A stretch of DNA of 42,156 nucleotides from Lachnospiraceae bacterium UBA7179 (GCA_002491195.1 DKVL01000075.1:1-42156); one strand, 5' to 3'. Counted from the stretch's first letter, positions 1 to 9,108 are shown. Numbers and translations: made by a program. The notes: generated from the sequence alone by a model not told the origin.

Positions 1-927
1 ATCTGTCTTGTTCTCTTCCGTCTTGCCTGGCTCGCCGTTTTTGTTCTCGTTAGCTGCTGCCTGATCTGCTGCTGCTTTTGCTGCTGCAGCTGCTTCTTCC
101 GCTGCCGCGGCTGCTCTCTGTGCTGCTGTCTCGTCCCCCGCCTCTTTGTTCTCTGACGCCGTGTTCATTTTCTCCAGCTTTTCGAGGATCGCATTCATCT
201 TGGTATTGAAACTCTCCAGGATATCATCGAGTGATGCCTTCTTATCTTCCTCTACAGAAGAATCCTTGAATGTAATACCCATATTTTCCAGTTCAAGCTT
301 CCACTCTGTGAACTTCTCCATCTGGTCCGAACCATAGATCTTCATATAATTCTTCTGGTAATCATCCATAGTATTATAGAAGTCAAACGCCCCCTGGATC
401 ACATTCTCGTAAGTTCTGTTTGCGAAAGCCACATCTGGCAGTGCATCAATCATTTCCTTAAATGTGCTGTACTTCTCATACGCCGCCGAGTACTCGCTGC
501 TGACAATCGTATCCAGATCACTGATCGAGTATTTCGCATCATCGATCACAAGCAGCGGCTTGCCATTTTCCATCTCAACAAAATCAACAATACCCTGTGT
601 GTAATTTACTTCACCTGTACTGGTACTTGTTGTCTTCATGATGACTTCCTTGCCAATCAGCTCATTCGCCCTCAGCACATCAATGGACTCTGCCATCTCG
701 CTCATCTTCTGAACCTGTGTGAACGTCGCATACTGCGATACCCACTCGGTATTGCTCGTCGGCTCTAACGGATCCTGGTTCTGCATCTCTGCTACCAGAA
801 GTGTCAGGAACATATCGCTGTCCACAGTGTTTTTGTTCTTCCCGCTTTTACTTGTCAGGGAATCGCCTGATGTGGTATGTGTCTGCAATACCCCTTTGTC
901 GTCAAATGGTGCTATCAAACTTCCCAT
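1..927 (-). CDS. flgD: Flagellar hook assembly scaffold FlgD (C-terminal end cut by window)
   Basis: FlgD caps the growing hook and guides polymerisation of the hook protein. The 309 visible residues have the family's N-terminal core: DMFLTLLVAEMQNQDPLEP at about residues 37-55, followed by an SQYATFTQVQKM-like segment. The reading frame is still open at base 1, so the C-terminus is missing. From about residue 250 the protein becomes a coiled-coil-like Glu/Lys segment and then an Ala/Glu/Lys-rich low-complexity tail, instead of an obvious Ig-like hook-cap domain. The ATG at 925-927 is preceded by GAGAGGTGGG. It follows fliK by 13 bp and is the last visible gene of the flagellar operon. The identification is firm from the N-terminal motif and the gene order; the nature of the tail is unknown. 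Confidence 0.9.
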   Translation of the reverse strand, partial: MGSLIAPFDDKGVLQTHTTSGDSLTSKSGKNKNTVDSDMFLTLLVAEMQNQDPLEPTSNTEWVSQYATFTQVQKMSEMAESIDVLRANELIGKEVIMKTTSTSTGEVNYTQGIVDFVEMENGKPLLVIDDAKYSISDLDTIVSSEYSAAYEKYSTFKEMIDALPDVAFANRTYENVIQGAFDFYNTMDDYQKNYMKIYGSDQMEKFTEWKLELENMGITFKDSSVEEDKKASLDDILESFNTKMNAILEKLEKMNTASENKEAGDETAAQRAAAAAEEAAAAAKAAADQAAANENKNGEPGKTEENKTD

Positions 928-940
928 ATGCCCACCTCTC

Positions 941-2518
941 TTATACTAATAAATCCATCGTATTTCCGTTCGCTGCCATGATCTCCATAGCGATTCTTGT
1001 CGCATCATCTGCCCCCTGCATTTCTCCTTCCAGTTCCTCACCACCGGTAAATGCCCTGAGATTGATGCTGTTTCTGCCTCTGCGCATTCCCTGAACACGC
1101 ATTGCTTCCTGCTCCTGTGACTGCTTCTGCTGCTGGTCTCCGTTCTTGTCAAGATTCCGCTCCATCTGGTGACTCTCCACAGACACCTCGATCGCCTCGA
1201 CCTTGACACCCTGCTCTTCAAGATTTGCCCTCAGCTGTGATGCCTGAGCCTCGATTGCTGCCTTGACAGTCTCATTCTGTGTGGTAAACTCTGCTGTCAC
1301 TACACCGCCTTTGGTTGTCAGTGATACGTTGACCGTGCCAAGACTGGCCGGATGCAGCTGTAATTCCATCTCTGTGAGATTCTCGTTTCTGACAATCTTC
1401 ACCATGTCGGCAAGCTGTCTTAGGATATTTTCTGTGCTCTCCGAGGTAAACTTCTCTATTCCTTCTGCTCCTTCTGCCACTGCCACATTGTTGATCTCCC
1501 TGAAATGATTCTGGAAATTCTGCGCAGTGTTGTCCTGTCCAAAACTTTTGGAATTCTTTTCATTGTCTTCACTGCTCTTTGCGTCTTTTCCAGTGTTCTG
1601 TGCCTGTGGCTTTGTAACAGCCTCTGTTAGATTTTCCTGCTGGTTCTCCGGAAGTGTGTCGTACTGTTTTGCAGGCTGGCTATCAGATATGGTATGATCC
1701 TCTCTGATTATAATTGGTTCCTTTATAATCTGTTGTTCCTGTTGTTCCTCTGGTGCAGCCTCCTCCACGATCTCAGCAGAAATGACTTCTGTGTTCTCAG
1801 TTTCCATTTCCTGAAGTTTCTGCAAAACAACATCAAGTTCCTCGCTGGTGAGTTCTGTCTGGTCAAGCAGATCGCTTACCTGTGTATCTACCATCCTGGT
1901 AATATCCTGCAGTGCTGTGTAAAGGTCTTCGTTCGCAACCAGACTGATCACTGAATCCTCACCAGCTATAGCTGTCACAAGCTGCGGCATATGATCGAGA
2001 TCCAGCAAGTCGTAGGACTGTAATCCCAGATCCTCCATACCACTTAAAAGTTCCTCATCCGTAATCCCAAGGATTTTCTTGATCTGCTCGATAATCTGCT
2101 CTAATGCACCTGTAATATCGTCCATGAGCATCTCATCGACCTGCTCTTCTGTCTCAGGGATTTCCCATGTAGGTTCTTCTGTTGTAACGTCTGCAGCATC
2201 CTCTACATCAGATGTCATTTCCACTGTCTCCGCATCGACTACTGCGTTCGTTTCCTCCACTACTACATTCTCATCTGCATCGACACTTTCCTGCTGTGTC
2301 TGGGACTCTTCGCTGCTATTCGCTGTCGCCTGTATCGGCTTCTCAGACTGCTGTTCATACTTCTGTGCTGTCTTATCAAGCACTGAACCAAAATCCTGTG
2401 TCTGATTGTCTACAGAACTGACAGCTTTCTGCGTGTTTGTCGCTGCCTTCCGTGCAGAATTGACCAAATTGGCTGAATTTGCGCCCAAAAACGCGTTTTT
2501 CAAAGCCGTATCTGTCAT
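941..2518 (-). CDS. fliK: Flagellar hook-length control protein FliK
   Basis: FliK is an exported molecular ruler that switches the type III export gate from hook to filament substrates. The protein is about 525 residues. A long acidic Glu/Gln/Val-rich, probably disordered middle (about residues 40-330) leads to a C-terminal Flg_hook domain with MELQLHPASLGTVNVSL and a following VKAAIEAQASQLRANL segment (about residues 390-450). Two in-frame ATGs exist. GGAGGA touches the first (2522-2524), while it lies 7 nt before the second (2516-2518), so the second start is preferred. It sits between the motE-like gene and flgD, as in Bacillus fla/che operons, and has its own sigma-D promoter upstream. 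As in the family, the N-terminal two thirds is poorly conserved. Confidence 0.92.
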   Translation of the reverse strand: MTDTALKNAFLGANSANLVNSARKAATNTQKAVSSVDNQTQDFGSVLDKTAQKYEQQSEKPIQATANSSEESQTQQESVDADENVVVEETNAVVDAETVEMTSDVEDAADVTTEEPTWEIPETEEQVDEMLMDDITGALEQIIEQIKKILGITDEELLSGMEDLGLQSYDLLDLDHMPQLVTAIAGEDSVISLVANEDLYTALQDITRMVDTQVSDLLDQTELTSEELDVVLQKLQEMETENTEVISAEIVEEAAPEEQQEQQIIKEPIIIREDHTISDSQPAKQYDTLPENQQENLTEAVTKPQAQNTGKDAKSSEDNEKNSKSFGQDNTAQNFQNHFREINNVAVAEGAEGIEKFTSESTENILRQLADMVKIVRNENLTEMELQLHPASLGTVNVSLTTKGGVVTAEFTTQNETVKAAIEAQASQLRANLEEQGVKVEAIEVSVESHQMERNLDKNGDQQQKQSQEQEAMRVQGMRRGRNSINLRAFTGGEELEGEMQGADDATRIAMEIMAANGNTMDLLV

Positions 2519-2637
2519 CTTCATTCCTCCTTTCTCTTTCTTAAATTTTCAATGTACATCCTCTATTTCACTTAACAAATGAACCGAATCGTCAGAAAAA
2601 TCGCTACAATTCAGTCCACTTGAAAGTTACATAATAT

Positions 2638-2665
2638 ATATCGGTAAAATTTTCAGAAAACTTTA
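2638..2665 (-). promoter_or_regulatory. Sigma-D (sigma-28) type promoter upstream of fliK
   Basis: On the minus strand TAAA (2662-2665) is followed 16 nt later by ACCGATAT (2638-2645). The sigma-D consensus is TAAA-N14-16-GCCGATAT, so only the first base of the -10 differs. It lies about 120 bp before the fliK start in a 178-bp gap of an otherwise tight operon. It would let late flagellar genes be boosted by the flagellar sigma factor. Confidence 0.62.
2648..2662 (-). promoter_or_regulatory. CodY-box-like palindrome inside the fliK promoter
   Basis: The plus-strand 15-mer AATTTTCAGAAAACT matches the CodY consensus AATTTTCWGAAAATT at 14 of 15 positions. It fills the spacer between the -35 and -10 of the sigma-D-like promoter, which is a position where a bound repressor would block RNA polymerase. 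Assignment is by motif match only. Confidence 0.55.
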
Positions 2666-2696
2666 GGAACTGTAGGAAAATAAGTGATACAGATCC

Positions 2697-3587
2697 TTAG
2701 CTGCCCGGATTCATGATCTTGGTGATTCTCGCTGCCACTGCCGGATCCATCTCGCCCATAATCGCTCCTCTTGTCGCTGCTGGAAGATTTGACAGAATAT
2801 CTGCTGCCAGATCCAGGTTGTCTGTCATCGCTCCGAGAATACTTGCGGCCTTTGCTGCGTCCATGTTGCTATAGGTTGCCACATAGTCTTTCATCTTGTT
2901 GTTAACTGCTTCCTCCTGGATCACCTGCTTATATAATGCCTCCGCTGTTGTTGGATCCATACCCTCATAATACTCGCGGTACGCTTCCGGACCAGGGCCA
3001 TTCTCAGCATAGACTACTTCTTCGTAAAACTGTTCCTTGATGCGCTGAAAATCTACCTGATTCTTCTCAAAGGTCTGCAGCCGCTGCACCTCTGCCTTGA
3101 GCGCCTCAATCTGCTCGGAGTAAGCTGTATTGGTACTCTGAGACTGGTCTAACTTCTTCTCCAGTTCTGTAATCTGATCAACCGCCTCCCGGATACTGCT
3201 GTATCCACCATAAGATTTGTCCTTCGTTGACTCTGTACTATTCTCCGTAGGAAGAATCTTGTTGACGACCGGAATATCCTTCAGCATTGGTGTCAGTACA
3301 TTGGAACCAAACCCGCCGACATCCATCTTGACCAGCAGACATAAGATTCCAAGCCATATTACAATAATAAATATTGTGACTACGACTACAGAAGCGTTTG
3401 TACCTTCAATCTGCTCATCCAATTCCCGCTCCTGATCTTCCAGCTCTTTTGCGCGTCTCTTCGCTTCCTTTTTTTGATTTTTCTGCTCCTGTTTAAACGC
3501 CTTCTGACTTTGTCTTAGCTGCTTGAGCTGCATCTCCGGTGCGTCGGGGCTTAATGCTTCGTCCTTACGTGCCATATTGCTAACCAT
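2697..3587 (-). CDS. MotE/YlxF-like flagellar protein with MgtE N-terminal-type domain
   Basis: The 296-residue protein starts with a Lys/Glu-rich cytoplasmic segment (about 1-65). One transmembrane helix follows (about 68-90, VVVVTIFIIVIWLGILCLLV), then a coiled coil (about 125-185) and a C-terminal helical MgtE-N-like domain (about 215-290, with AKAASILGAM and AADILSNLPAATRGAIMGEM). This is the architecture of MotE/YlxF, encoded between fliJ and fliK in Bacillus and linked to stator or motor function in other bacteria. ATGs at 3585-3587 and 3573-3575 are both possible, and neither has a well-spaced ribosome binding site. The exact role here is inferred from family and position. Confidence 0.8.
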   Translation of the reverse strand: MVSNMARKDEALSPDAPEMQLKQLRQSQKAFKQEQKNQKKEAKRRAKELEDQERELDEQIEGTNASVVVVTIFIIVIWLGILCLLVKMDVGGFGSNVLTPMLKDIPVVNKILPTENSTESTKDKSYGGYSSIREAVDQITELEKKLDQSQSTNTAYSEQIEALKAEVQRLQTFEKNQVDFQRIKEQFYEEVVYAENGPGPEAYREYYEGMDPTTAEALYKQVIQEEAVNNKMKDYVATYSNMDAAKAASILGAMTDNLDLAADILSNLPAATRGAIMGEMDPAVAARITKIMNPGS

Positions 3588-3650
3588 GCCTTTCTATATT
3601 TTATCCTGGAAACTGTCATCGACAGCCAACAGCTCCTTACTGTGCGAAAC

Positions 3651-4121
3651 TCACGTGTTTTTCACGTTCTGTCCCTCGATCAGTTTCTGTCCATATGTAT
3701 ATGAGGTAAGCTGGTCGATCTCTTTGCTCTCCGCAGCCAGTTCATCCTTCATAAACTCCTCAAATGCGTTCTCCTTGAGTTTCTCATGCGCTTTGCGCTC
3801 CTGCATGAGTTCCTGCAGCGCTGCCCTCGCCTTCTCAACCGCCTTGGCGGCACGGGCGATCTCCCTCATCTGATCCGCAATATATTCGTCCATCTTGAGA
3901 ACTGCCATCTTATTTTCACGGATTTTACGCACATCGATCAACTCCATGCGCAATTTTACGCCTTCCTGCATATAGTAAAATTTTCTCGCCTGAAGTTCAT
4001 CGAGTTTCTTCTTCTCCGCATCAAGCCGCATATTTGCTTCTGCAAACTCCTGCTTAGCCCTGTCTTCAAGTTTCTCTTTGATATCAAGAATCCCCTGCAT
4101 CTTGTATCGGAAAACTGCCAT
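3651..4121 (-). CDS. fliJ: Flagellar export chaperone FliJ
   Basis: This 156-residue, almost wholly alpha-helical, charged protein begins MAVFRYKMQGILDIKEKLED, the typical FliJ N-terminus, and is predicted to be coiled coil throughout. FliJ inserts into the FliI hexamer like a rotor stalk and couples export to the proton motive force and to chaperone recycling. The ATG is preceded by GGGTGG at a suitable distance. It lies 39 bp after fliI and 63 bp before the motE-like gene, matching the conserved order fliI-fliJ-ylxF-fliK. Sequence conservation in FliJ is low, so length, helical pattern and context carry the call. Confidence 0.88.
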   Translation of the reverse strand: MAVFRYKMQGILDIKEKLEDRAKQEFAEANMRLDAEKKKLDELQARKFYYMQEGVKLRMELIDVRKIRENKMAVLKMDEYIADQMREIARAAKAVEKARAALQELMQERKAHEKLKENAFEEFMKDELAAESKEIDQLTSYTYGQKLIEGQNVKNT

Positions 4122-4160
4122 TTGATTACCACCCTTTTTCCACTACACAGGAAGGACGCT

Positions 4161-5483
4161 TCACTCTGCAAAAAGCGCCTCCAACTGCTCCACAGACTCC
4201 TCAAAAGTGAACTTTTCATCCGTGCCCTGCAGCAGGTATTCGTTCACCTCGTCGATCTTGTTGATCGCCCTGTCGATATTCGGATTGCTCCCTCGCTTAT
4301 AAGCGCCGATATTGATCAAATCCTCCGCCTCATTGTAGGTAGCCATAATATTCTTTAATTTGCCGGCTGCCGCCTTGTGCTCTCCCGATGCAATCATTGA
4401 CATACACCTCGAAATGCTCTGCAATACGTCAACTGCCGGATAATGATTTCTGTTGGCAAGCTTTCTTGTCAACATGATATGCCCATCAAGAATACTTCGC
4501 GCCGTATCTGTGATCGGCTCATTAAAATCTTCGCCTTCCACCAGAACGGTGTACAAACCTGTAATCGAACCACGCTCTGAACACCCGGCACGCTCGAGGA
4601 GTTTTGGCATCTCCGAGTATACACTTGGCGGATAGCCTCTCGTCACAGGTGGTTCCCCTGTTGCAAGACCAATCTCCCTCTGCGCCATCGAGAAACGTGT
4701 GAGTGAATCCATCATCAGGAGAACGTCTTTTCCCTGATCTCTAAAATACTCCGCAATGGCTGTCGCCGTCTTTGCCGCCTTGTTTCGCTCGAGTGCCGGT
4801 CTGTCCGAGGTTGCCACTACCACGATGGAACGCCGCATACCTTCCTCGCCAAGATCCCGCTCAATAAACTCTCTAACCTCACGGCCACGCTCTCCAATCA
4901 GGGCAATCACATTGATGTCCGCCTTGGTATTCCGCGCAAACATTCCCATGAGCGTCGATTTCCCGACACCGGATCCTGCAAAAATACCGATACGCTGTCC
5001 TTTGCCCACTGTGATCAGTCCATCCACCGCTTTCACACCAAGCGGAAGCACTTCACTGATGATCGTTCTGCTCATCGGATCAGGCGGCGCTGCCTCAAGT
5101 GGATAGCGTTTCACGGTCGTCGGTTCTGGCACAAACCCATCAATACACCTGCCTAGTCCGTCGAGAGTCTTCCCCAGCAGGCACTCACCGACTGACACAC
5201 TGAGTGGATAATTCATATTCTCAACAATGCAGCCAAGCCCGATCCCCTCTGTGTCCTCATAAGGCATAAGCAGCGTTCTCTTATCCTTAAAACCGACAAC
5301 TTCTGCAAGAATCCCATGTTCTTTCTCAGAATCCGTGTAGATCTTGCACATATCACCGAGTTTCGCGTCCGGTCCCGTCGATTCGATCGTGAGACCTACT
5401 ACATTCTCCACCTTGCCAAGCTTCTTGAAAAAGCTCTTATTCAACACTGACTGATATTTCTGAAAGGAAATACAAGTTTCCAT
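4161..5483 (-). CDS. fliI: Flagellum-specific export ATPase FliI
   Basis: The 440-residue protein is an F1-beta-like hexameric ATPase that energises the flagellar type III export apparatus at the cytoplasmic base. A Walker A loop GSGVGKST sits at residues 170-177 (K175), and the segment LLMMDSLTRFSMAQREIGLA holds the Walker B region and the family signature. The C-terminal helices end ESVEQLEALFAE. Length is standard. It is 19 bp downstream of fliH, its negative regulator, and precedes fliJ. The ATG at 5481-5483 has a GGGG tract about 14 nt upstream, which is longer than usual spacing, but the N-terminus is family-like. Confidence 0.97.
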   Translation of the reverse strand: METCISFQKYQSVLNKSFFKKLGKVENVVGLTIESTGPDAKLGDMCKIYTDSEKEHGILAEVVGFKDKRTLLMPYEDTEGIGLGCIVENMNYPLSVSVGECLLGKTLDGLGRCIDGFVPEPTTVKRYPLEAAPPDPMSRTIISEVLPLGVKAVDGLITVGKGQRIGIFAGSGVGKSTLMGMFARNTKADINVIALIGERGREVREFIERDLGEEGMRRSIVVVATSDRPALERNKAAKTATAIAEYFRDQGKDVLLMMDSLTRFSMAQREIGLATGEPPVTRGYPPSVYSEMPKLLERAGCSERGSITGLYTVLVEGEDFNEPITDTARSILDGHIMLTRKLANRNHYPAVDVLQSISRCMSMIASGEHKAAAGKLKNIMATYNEAEDLINIGAYKRGSNPNIDRAINKIDEVNEYLLQGTDEKFTFEESVEQLEALFAE

Positions 5484-5502
5484 CTTACAATTTACAACCC
5501 CT

Positions 5503-6417
5503 TTATGGTTCGTATGACAAAAGCCTTAACTCTTCATTCAACGCTTCGAGCTGTGTCCCCAGACTACAATCAAACACACCGTTCCCGGTCTCTATCATAC
5601 ACTCATTTTTTCCAAGCGTGACATCCTCGAGAAGTTCCACATTTTCAAGCGCAATATTTGTCCCTTTAATCAGCTCCCGTTTCTGCATGCTCGCAAAAGG
5701 ATAGTCCTCTTTTGACACATGAATCAAATACGTGCTGCCTGTCTCAATATTACGCATCGTATTCTGAATCAGGTAAACAATAAGTTCCCTTGAATTTTTG
5801 AAACTCACATGGAAAATATGCTCATATATGCCAGTCAGCGTATCGATAAAGATTGGTTCAAGTTCTTTGATCTTGCGCTGATATTCCTCCTCCAAGGCTG
5901 CTCTAACCTGCTCAGCCTCAACCTGCAGCTGCTCGCGCTCCTGCGCCACACTGTCAAGTCCATCCTGATGCCCTTGCGCAAAACCATCATTCTGCCCTTG
6001 CGCAAAACCCTGCTGGTATCCTTCACTCTTAGCTTCCTCTAAGCTTTGAACCTTGATTTGTTCAATCTCTGTGAGCGCCTGCTCACGCATCTGCTCGATC
6101 TGAGCCTGTGCCTCGGCAATCAGTTCCTGCTGTGCCTGCTGCGGAGCAAACCCTTCCTCCGACTGCATGGCCCCGTCAAACTCCTGCTCTTCCCCGACGA
6201 TATTGCCTTCCCCGTCGCGAATCAGCTGCGACACTTCAACTGCACTGATCCCCTGGGTAAAACCGTCTGCAAAATCAGGCTCTTCACCACACTGCACTGC
6301 GAGCTCCATCGCCAGCTCTTTGAGTCTTGCTTCCGCCCGCGCATTGGAATCAATAATTCTTGTGTTGGCTGGATCTACTACAACCCAGCCAGACTTTAAG
6401 ACACCACCATTATACAA
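5503..6417 (-). CDS. fliH: Flagellar assembly protein FliH
   Basis: FliH binds FliI and the C-ring to regulate export ATPase activity. The protein shows an acidic N-terminus, then the FliH-specific run of GxxxG units (GYQQGFAQGQNDGFAQGHQDG-type pattern), a coiled coil, and a C-terminal FliH/VATPase-E-like domain. At DNA level a 17-bp direct repeat (5969-5985 and 5993-6009) encodes two of the units. An ATG start at 6483 would overlap fliG by 74 bp and add residues unlike FliH. A TTG at 6415-6417 has GGAGG 11 nt upstream and overlaps the fliG stop by 8 bp, so it is preferred (304 aa). A GTG at 6427-6429 is another option. Confidence 0.88.
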   Translation of the reverse strand: MYNGGVLKSGWVVVDPANTRIIDSNARAEARLKELAMELAVQCGEEPDFADGFTQGISAVEVSQLIRDGEGNIVGEEQEFDGAMQSEEGFAPQQAQQELIAEAQAQIEQMREQALTEIEQIKVQSLEEAKSEGYQQGFAQGQNDGFAQGHQDGLDSVAQEREQLQVEAEQVRAALEEEYQRKIKELEPIFIDTLTGIYEHIFHVSFKNSRELIVYLIQNTMRNIETGSTYLIHVSKEDYPFASMQKRELIKGTNIALENVELLEDVTLGKNECMIETGNGVFDCSLGTQLEALNEELRLLSYEP

Positions 6418-7420
6418 CGATCTCGTCACCTCCGCCTCTCGAAATAACGATCTCTCCAGAATCCTCAAGTTTTCTGATAACATTCACGATCTTCTGCTGT
6501 GCTTCCTCGACATCCTTCATTCTGACAGGTCCCATGAATTCCATATCTTCCTTGATCATCTCAGCCAGACGTTTTGACATATTGCTAAAGATCGCATTCT
6601 GCACTTCTTCTGTCGAACCTTTACATGCGATCGCCAGGTCATTGTTATCAACGTCTCTAAGCACACGCTGAATCGCACGGTCGTCGAGAAGCAAGATATC
6701 CTCGAATACAAACATCTTCTTTCTGATCTCGTCTGCAAGCTCCGGCTCTTCGACTTCGAGTGTCTCCATGATATGTTTCTCTGTACCTCTGTCCACTGTA
6801 TTTAAGATCTCTACGACTGCGTCCACGCCGCCGATAATCGTGTAATCCTGATTTACAAGAGAAGAAAGCTTTGATTCCAACACACGCTCCACTTCCTTGA
6901 TGACGTCAGGGCTGGTTCTGTCCATCGTCGCGATACGTCTTGCCACTTCCGCCTGTTTCTCCGGCGCCAGCGCTCCAAGAATCGTTGCCGCCTGTCCTGC
7001 TGACAGATAGGATAAAATCAATGCGATTGTCTGCGGATGCTCATCCTGAATAAAGTTCAACAACTGTGATGCGTCGGTCTTCTTGACAAACTCAAACGGT
7101 TTTACCTGAAGCGATGCAGTCAGCTTTCCAATGACATCCATCGCCTTGTCTGCGCCAAGCGCTTTCTCCAGGAGTTCTTTCGCATAACCGATACCACCCT
7201 CTGCAATATACTGCTGCGCCAGGCATACTTCGTAAAATTCGTTGATCACTCGCTCTTTGATCTGTGGTGTAACGCTCTTGGTATTCGCAATCTCAAGTGT
7301 CAGGTCCTCAATCTCCTCTTCCTTTAGATGTTTAAATATCAGGGAAGATTTCTCAGGTCCGAGGGCGATCAGTAAGATCGCCGCCTTCTGTATTCCCTTT
7401 AACTCTTCACTACTAGCCAT
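6410..7420 (-). CDS. fliG: Flagellar motor switch protein FliG
   Basis: FliG forms the upper C-ring; it binds the MS-ring protein FliF and contacts the stator to generate torque. The 336-residue length is typical. The N-terminal domain holds KAAILLIALGPEKSS, the middle domain carries the conserved EHPQTIALILSYL motif (about residues 128-140), and the C-terminal torque domain has charged residues around VFEDILLLDDRAIQRVLRDV (about 236-255). The start is preceded by GGGGG. It follows fliF by 6 bp and overlaps the likely fliH start, so translation is probably coupled. Confidence 0.97.
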   Translation of the reverse strand: MASSEELKGIQKAAILLIALGPEKSSLIFKHLKEEEIEDLTLEIANTKSVTPQIKERVINEFYEVCLAQQYIAEGGIGYAKELLEKALGADKAMDVIGKLTASLQVKPFEFVKKTDASQLLNFIQDEHPQTIALILSYLSAGQAATILGALAPEKQAEVARRIATMDRTSPDVIKEVERVLESKLSSLVNQDYTIIGGVDAVVEILNTVDRGTEKHIMETLEVEEPELADEIRKKMFVFEDILLLDDRAIQRVLRDVDNNDLAIACKGSTEEVQNAIFSNMSKRLAEMIKEDMEFMGPVRMKDVEEAQQKIVNVIRKLEDSGEIVISRGGGDEIVV

Positions 7421-7426
7421 TATCTG

Positions 7427-9040
7427 TTACCCCCAGTCCTCATCAAGCCAATTTCGCAAGAGTGTAGCCACCGCTTCCGGATTTTCCTCGACAAAGTTTT
7501 CTATCAGTTTTCTTGCTTCGGACTTCTGCTCTGTCTCGATGCCCTCAAGCTCGTCTACATTTGACTGCAGCAGGTCTTCCACTGCAAGTTCTTCCTCTTC
7601 CTCGACCTCTTTCTTGGTTCTCAGGCTCATGATTACCACAAATGCCAGAAGCGCAAGGATAATAACAATCAATACAATCTGTACGATATCTTTTACTGCT
7701 ACAGGAGTCTGGATCGTGTCTATAAACTGAACTTCCTCATATGCCACAAGGCTGATGTTTCTTGTCGGGATACCTGTTGCATTCGCCACCATGCTGACAA
7801 GGTCTTCATCAACTGTGAGTTTCACACGCTCGTTGTTGGCAAGCTTATACTCCTCCCATGAGATACCGTCCAAAAGTCCCTGAAGCCTCACATCTTCCTC
7901 TCTGACCACACGATATCTCACTGCTGCCACTGATACAGAGCTGTCGTTATACACGACAGTTCCTGTCGCGTTCTTTATCGTGGTGATTGTCTCATTGGGA
8001 AGATAGTCGCTCTTTCTCTCATAAGAGCTGCTATTAGTGCCGGTCTGCTCGCTGATCATCTGGTCTGTTTCGGAGTTGGAGTCTGTTCCAGGCACTCCTC
8101 CTATGCCGTCTGCAGCAGTTGACTGATACACTTCCTCATGGGAGAGCAGTCCCTGGTCGTGCGCATCATCCGGTGTCGAATATTCATGTGATACAATGTC
8201 CCTCTGTGAGAAATCCATCGAGATATTTGCTGCGACTTCAATCTGGTTAAACTCATTTGTTCCAAAGAGCACCTGTCTTACTTCGTTCTTGATCAGGCTC
8301 TCCGCTTCCTGCTTGAGCATCATCATGTTGTCGGCTTTCTCGATTGTGGAGTAGGTCTGTTCGATTGGGAACCAGATCTTTCCATCCGCATCTGTAATCG
8401 TCACATTATCCGTTGTGTCATTGCCGAGCGATGTCGCGATAAATCTCGCGATTGCTGCCGCGTTCTCCTCGTCAAAAGGAACACCCTCATTGAGTTCCAG
8501 GTAGACACCTGCATAGGTCTCACGGTTCTGTGCAATAAGCGTTCCGTTGTCATCAGGAATAGTTAATTGGCACTTCGCTGTCTTAACCGCTTTCATATTG
8601 GTTATAACTTCCTCGATCTGGCCTTCGATGAAAAGTTTGTAGCGTTTCTGCTTATCCGCCTCTGTTGTCGAAAAACTTCCGTTCAGCACGTCATCGATCG
8701 TGTATCCTGCTGTCGGAATATTGTTTGAACCAAGCAGCAGGCGCGCATCTGATTCCTGATCCTTGAGCACTTCAAAGTTCAGGCCATCCGATGTTACATT
8801 GTATGTAATTCCCTGTCCATCCAGCAGATCCCTCACTGCTGCTGCTTCCTTGGTGGACTCGCAATTTGCGACAGTGACATACTCCTTCCTCGTAAGCACT
8901 GCCACCAGTATCGCGATGGCAAGCAGAATCACGACTACGATACCGATGATGAGTGTCTTCTGCTTTGGCTGAAATTTGTTCCACCATTCCTTAATACGCT
9001 CTAATAGCTTTTTCCCAAAATCCAATACCTTGTCAACCAT
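7427..9040 (-). CDS. fliF: Flagellar MS-ring protein FliF
   Basis: The 537-residue membrane protein builds the MS ring, the platform of the basal body. A first transmembrane helix is at about residues 28-50 (TLIIGIVVVILLAIAILVAVL) and a second at about 453-475. The periplasmic region between them holds ring-building motifs (TVANCESTKEAAAVRDLLDG, then AKCQLTIPDD), followed by a Ser/Thr-rich loop (about 310-345). The acidic C-terminus that binds FliG ends LLRNWLDEDWG. A GGAG ribosome binding site precedes the ATG. It lies between fliE and fliG as in other fla operons. Confidence 0.97.
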   Translation of the reverse strand: MVDKVLDFGKKLLERIKEWWNKFQPKQKTLIIGIVVVILLAIAILVAVLTRKEYVTVANCESTKEAAAVRDLLDGQGITYNVTSDGLNFEVLKDQESDARLLLGSNNIPTAGYTIDDVLNGSFSTTEADKQKRYKLFIEGQIEEVITNMKAVKTAKCQLTIPDDNGTLIAQNRETYAGVYLELNEGVPFDEENAAAIARFIATSLGNDTTDNVTITDADGKIWFPIEQTYSTIEKADNMMMLKQEAESLIKNEVRQVLFGTNEFNQIEVAANISMDFSQRDIVSHEYSTPDDAHDQGLLSHEEVYQSTAADGIGGVPGTDSNSETDQMISEQTGTNSSSYERKSDYLPNETITTIKNATGTVVYNDSSVSVAAVRYRVVREEDVRLQGLLDGISWEEYKLANNERVKLTVDEDLVSMVANATGIPTRNISLVAYEEVQFIDTIQTPVAVKDIVQIVLIVIILALLAFVVIMSLRTKKEVEEEEELAVEDLLQSNVDELEGIETEQKSEARKLIENFVEENPEAVATLLRNWLDEDWG

Positions 9041-9108
9041 TTCAAGTGTCTCCTTCTCCCAAAATTCCCTTGTAATCCTTTACATGTAACCCTTTATAAC
9101 CGGTTCTC

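Noticed and set aside
2079..2421. Serine-rich plus-strand open frames opposite fliK
   Set aside because: They are antisense shadows of the acidic FliK middle; no Shine-Dalgarno and no recognisable motif.
5969..6009. 17-bp direct repeat as a mobile or regulatory element
   Set aside because: It is inside fliH and simply encodes the repeated GFAQG units of the protein.
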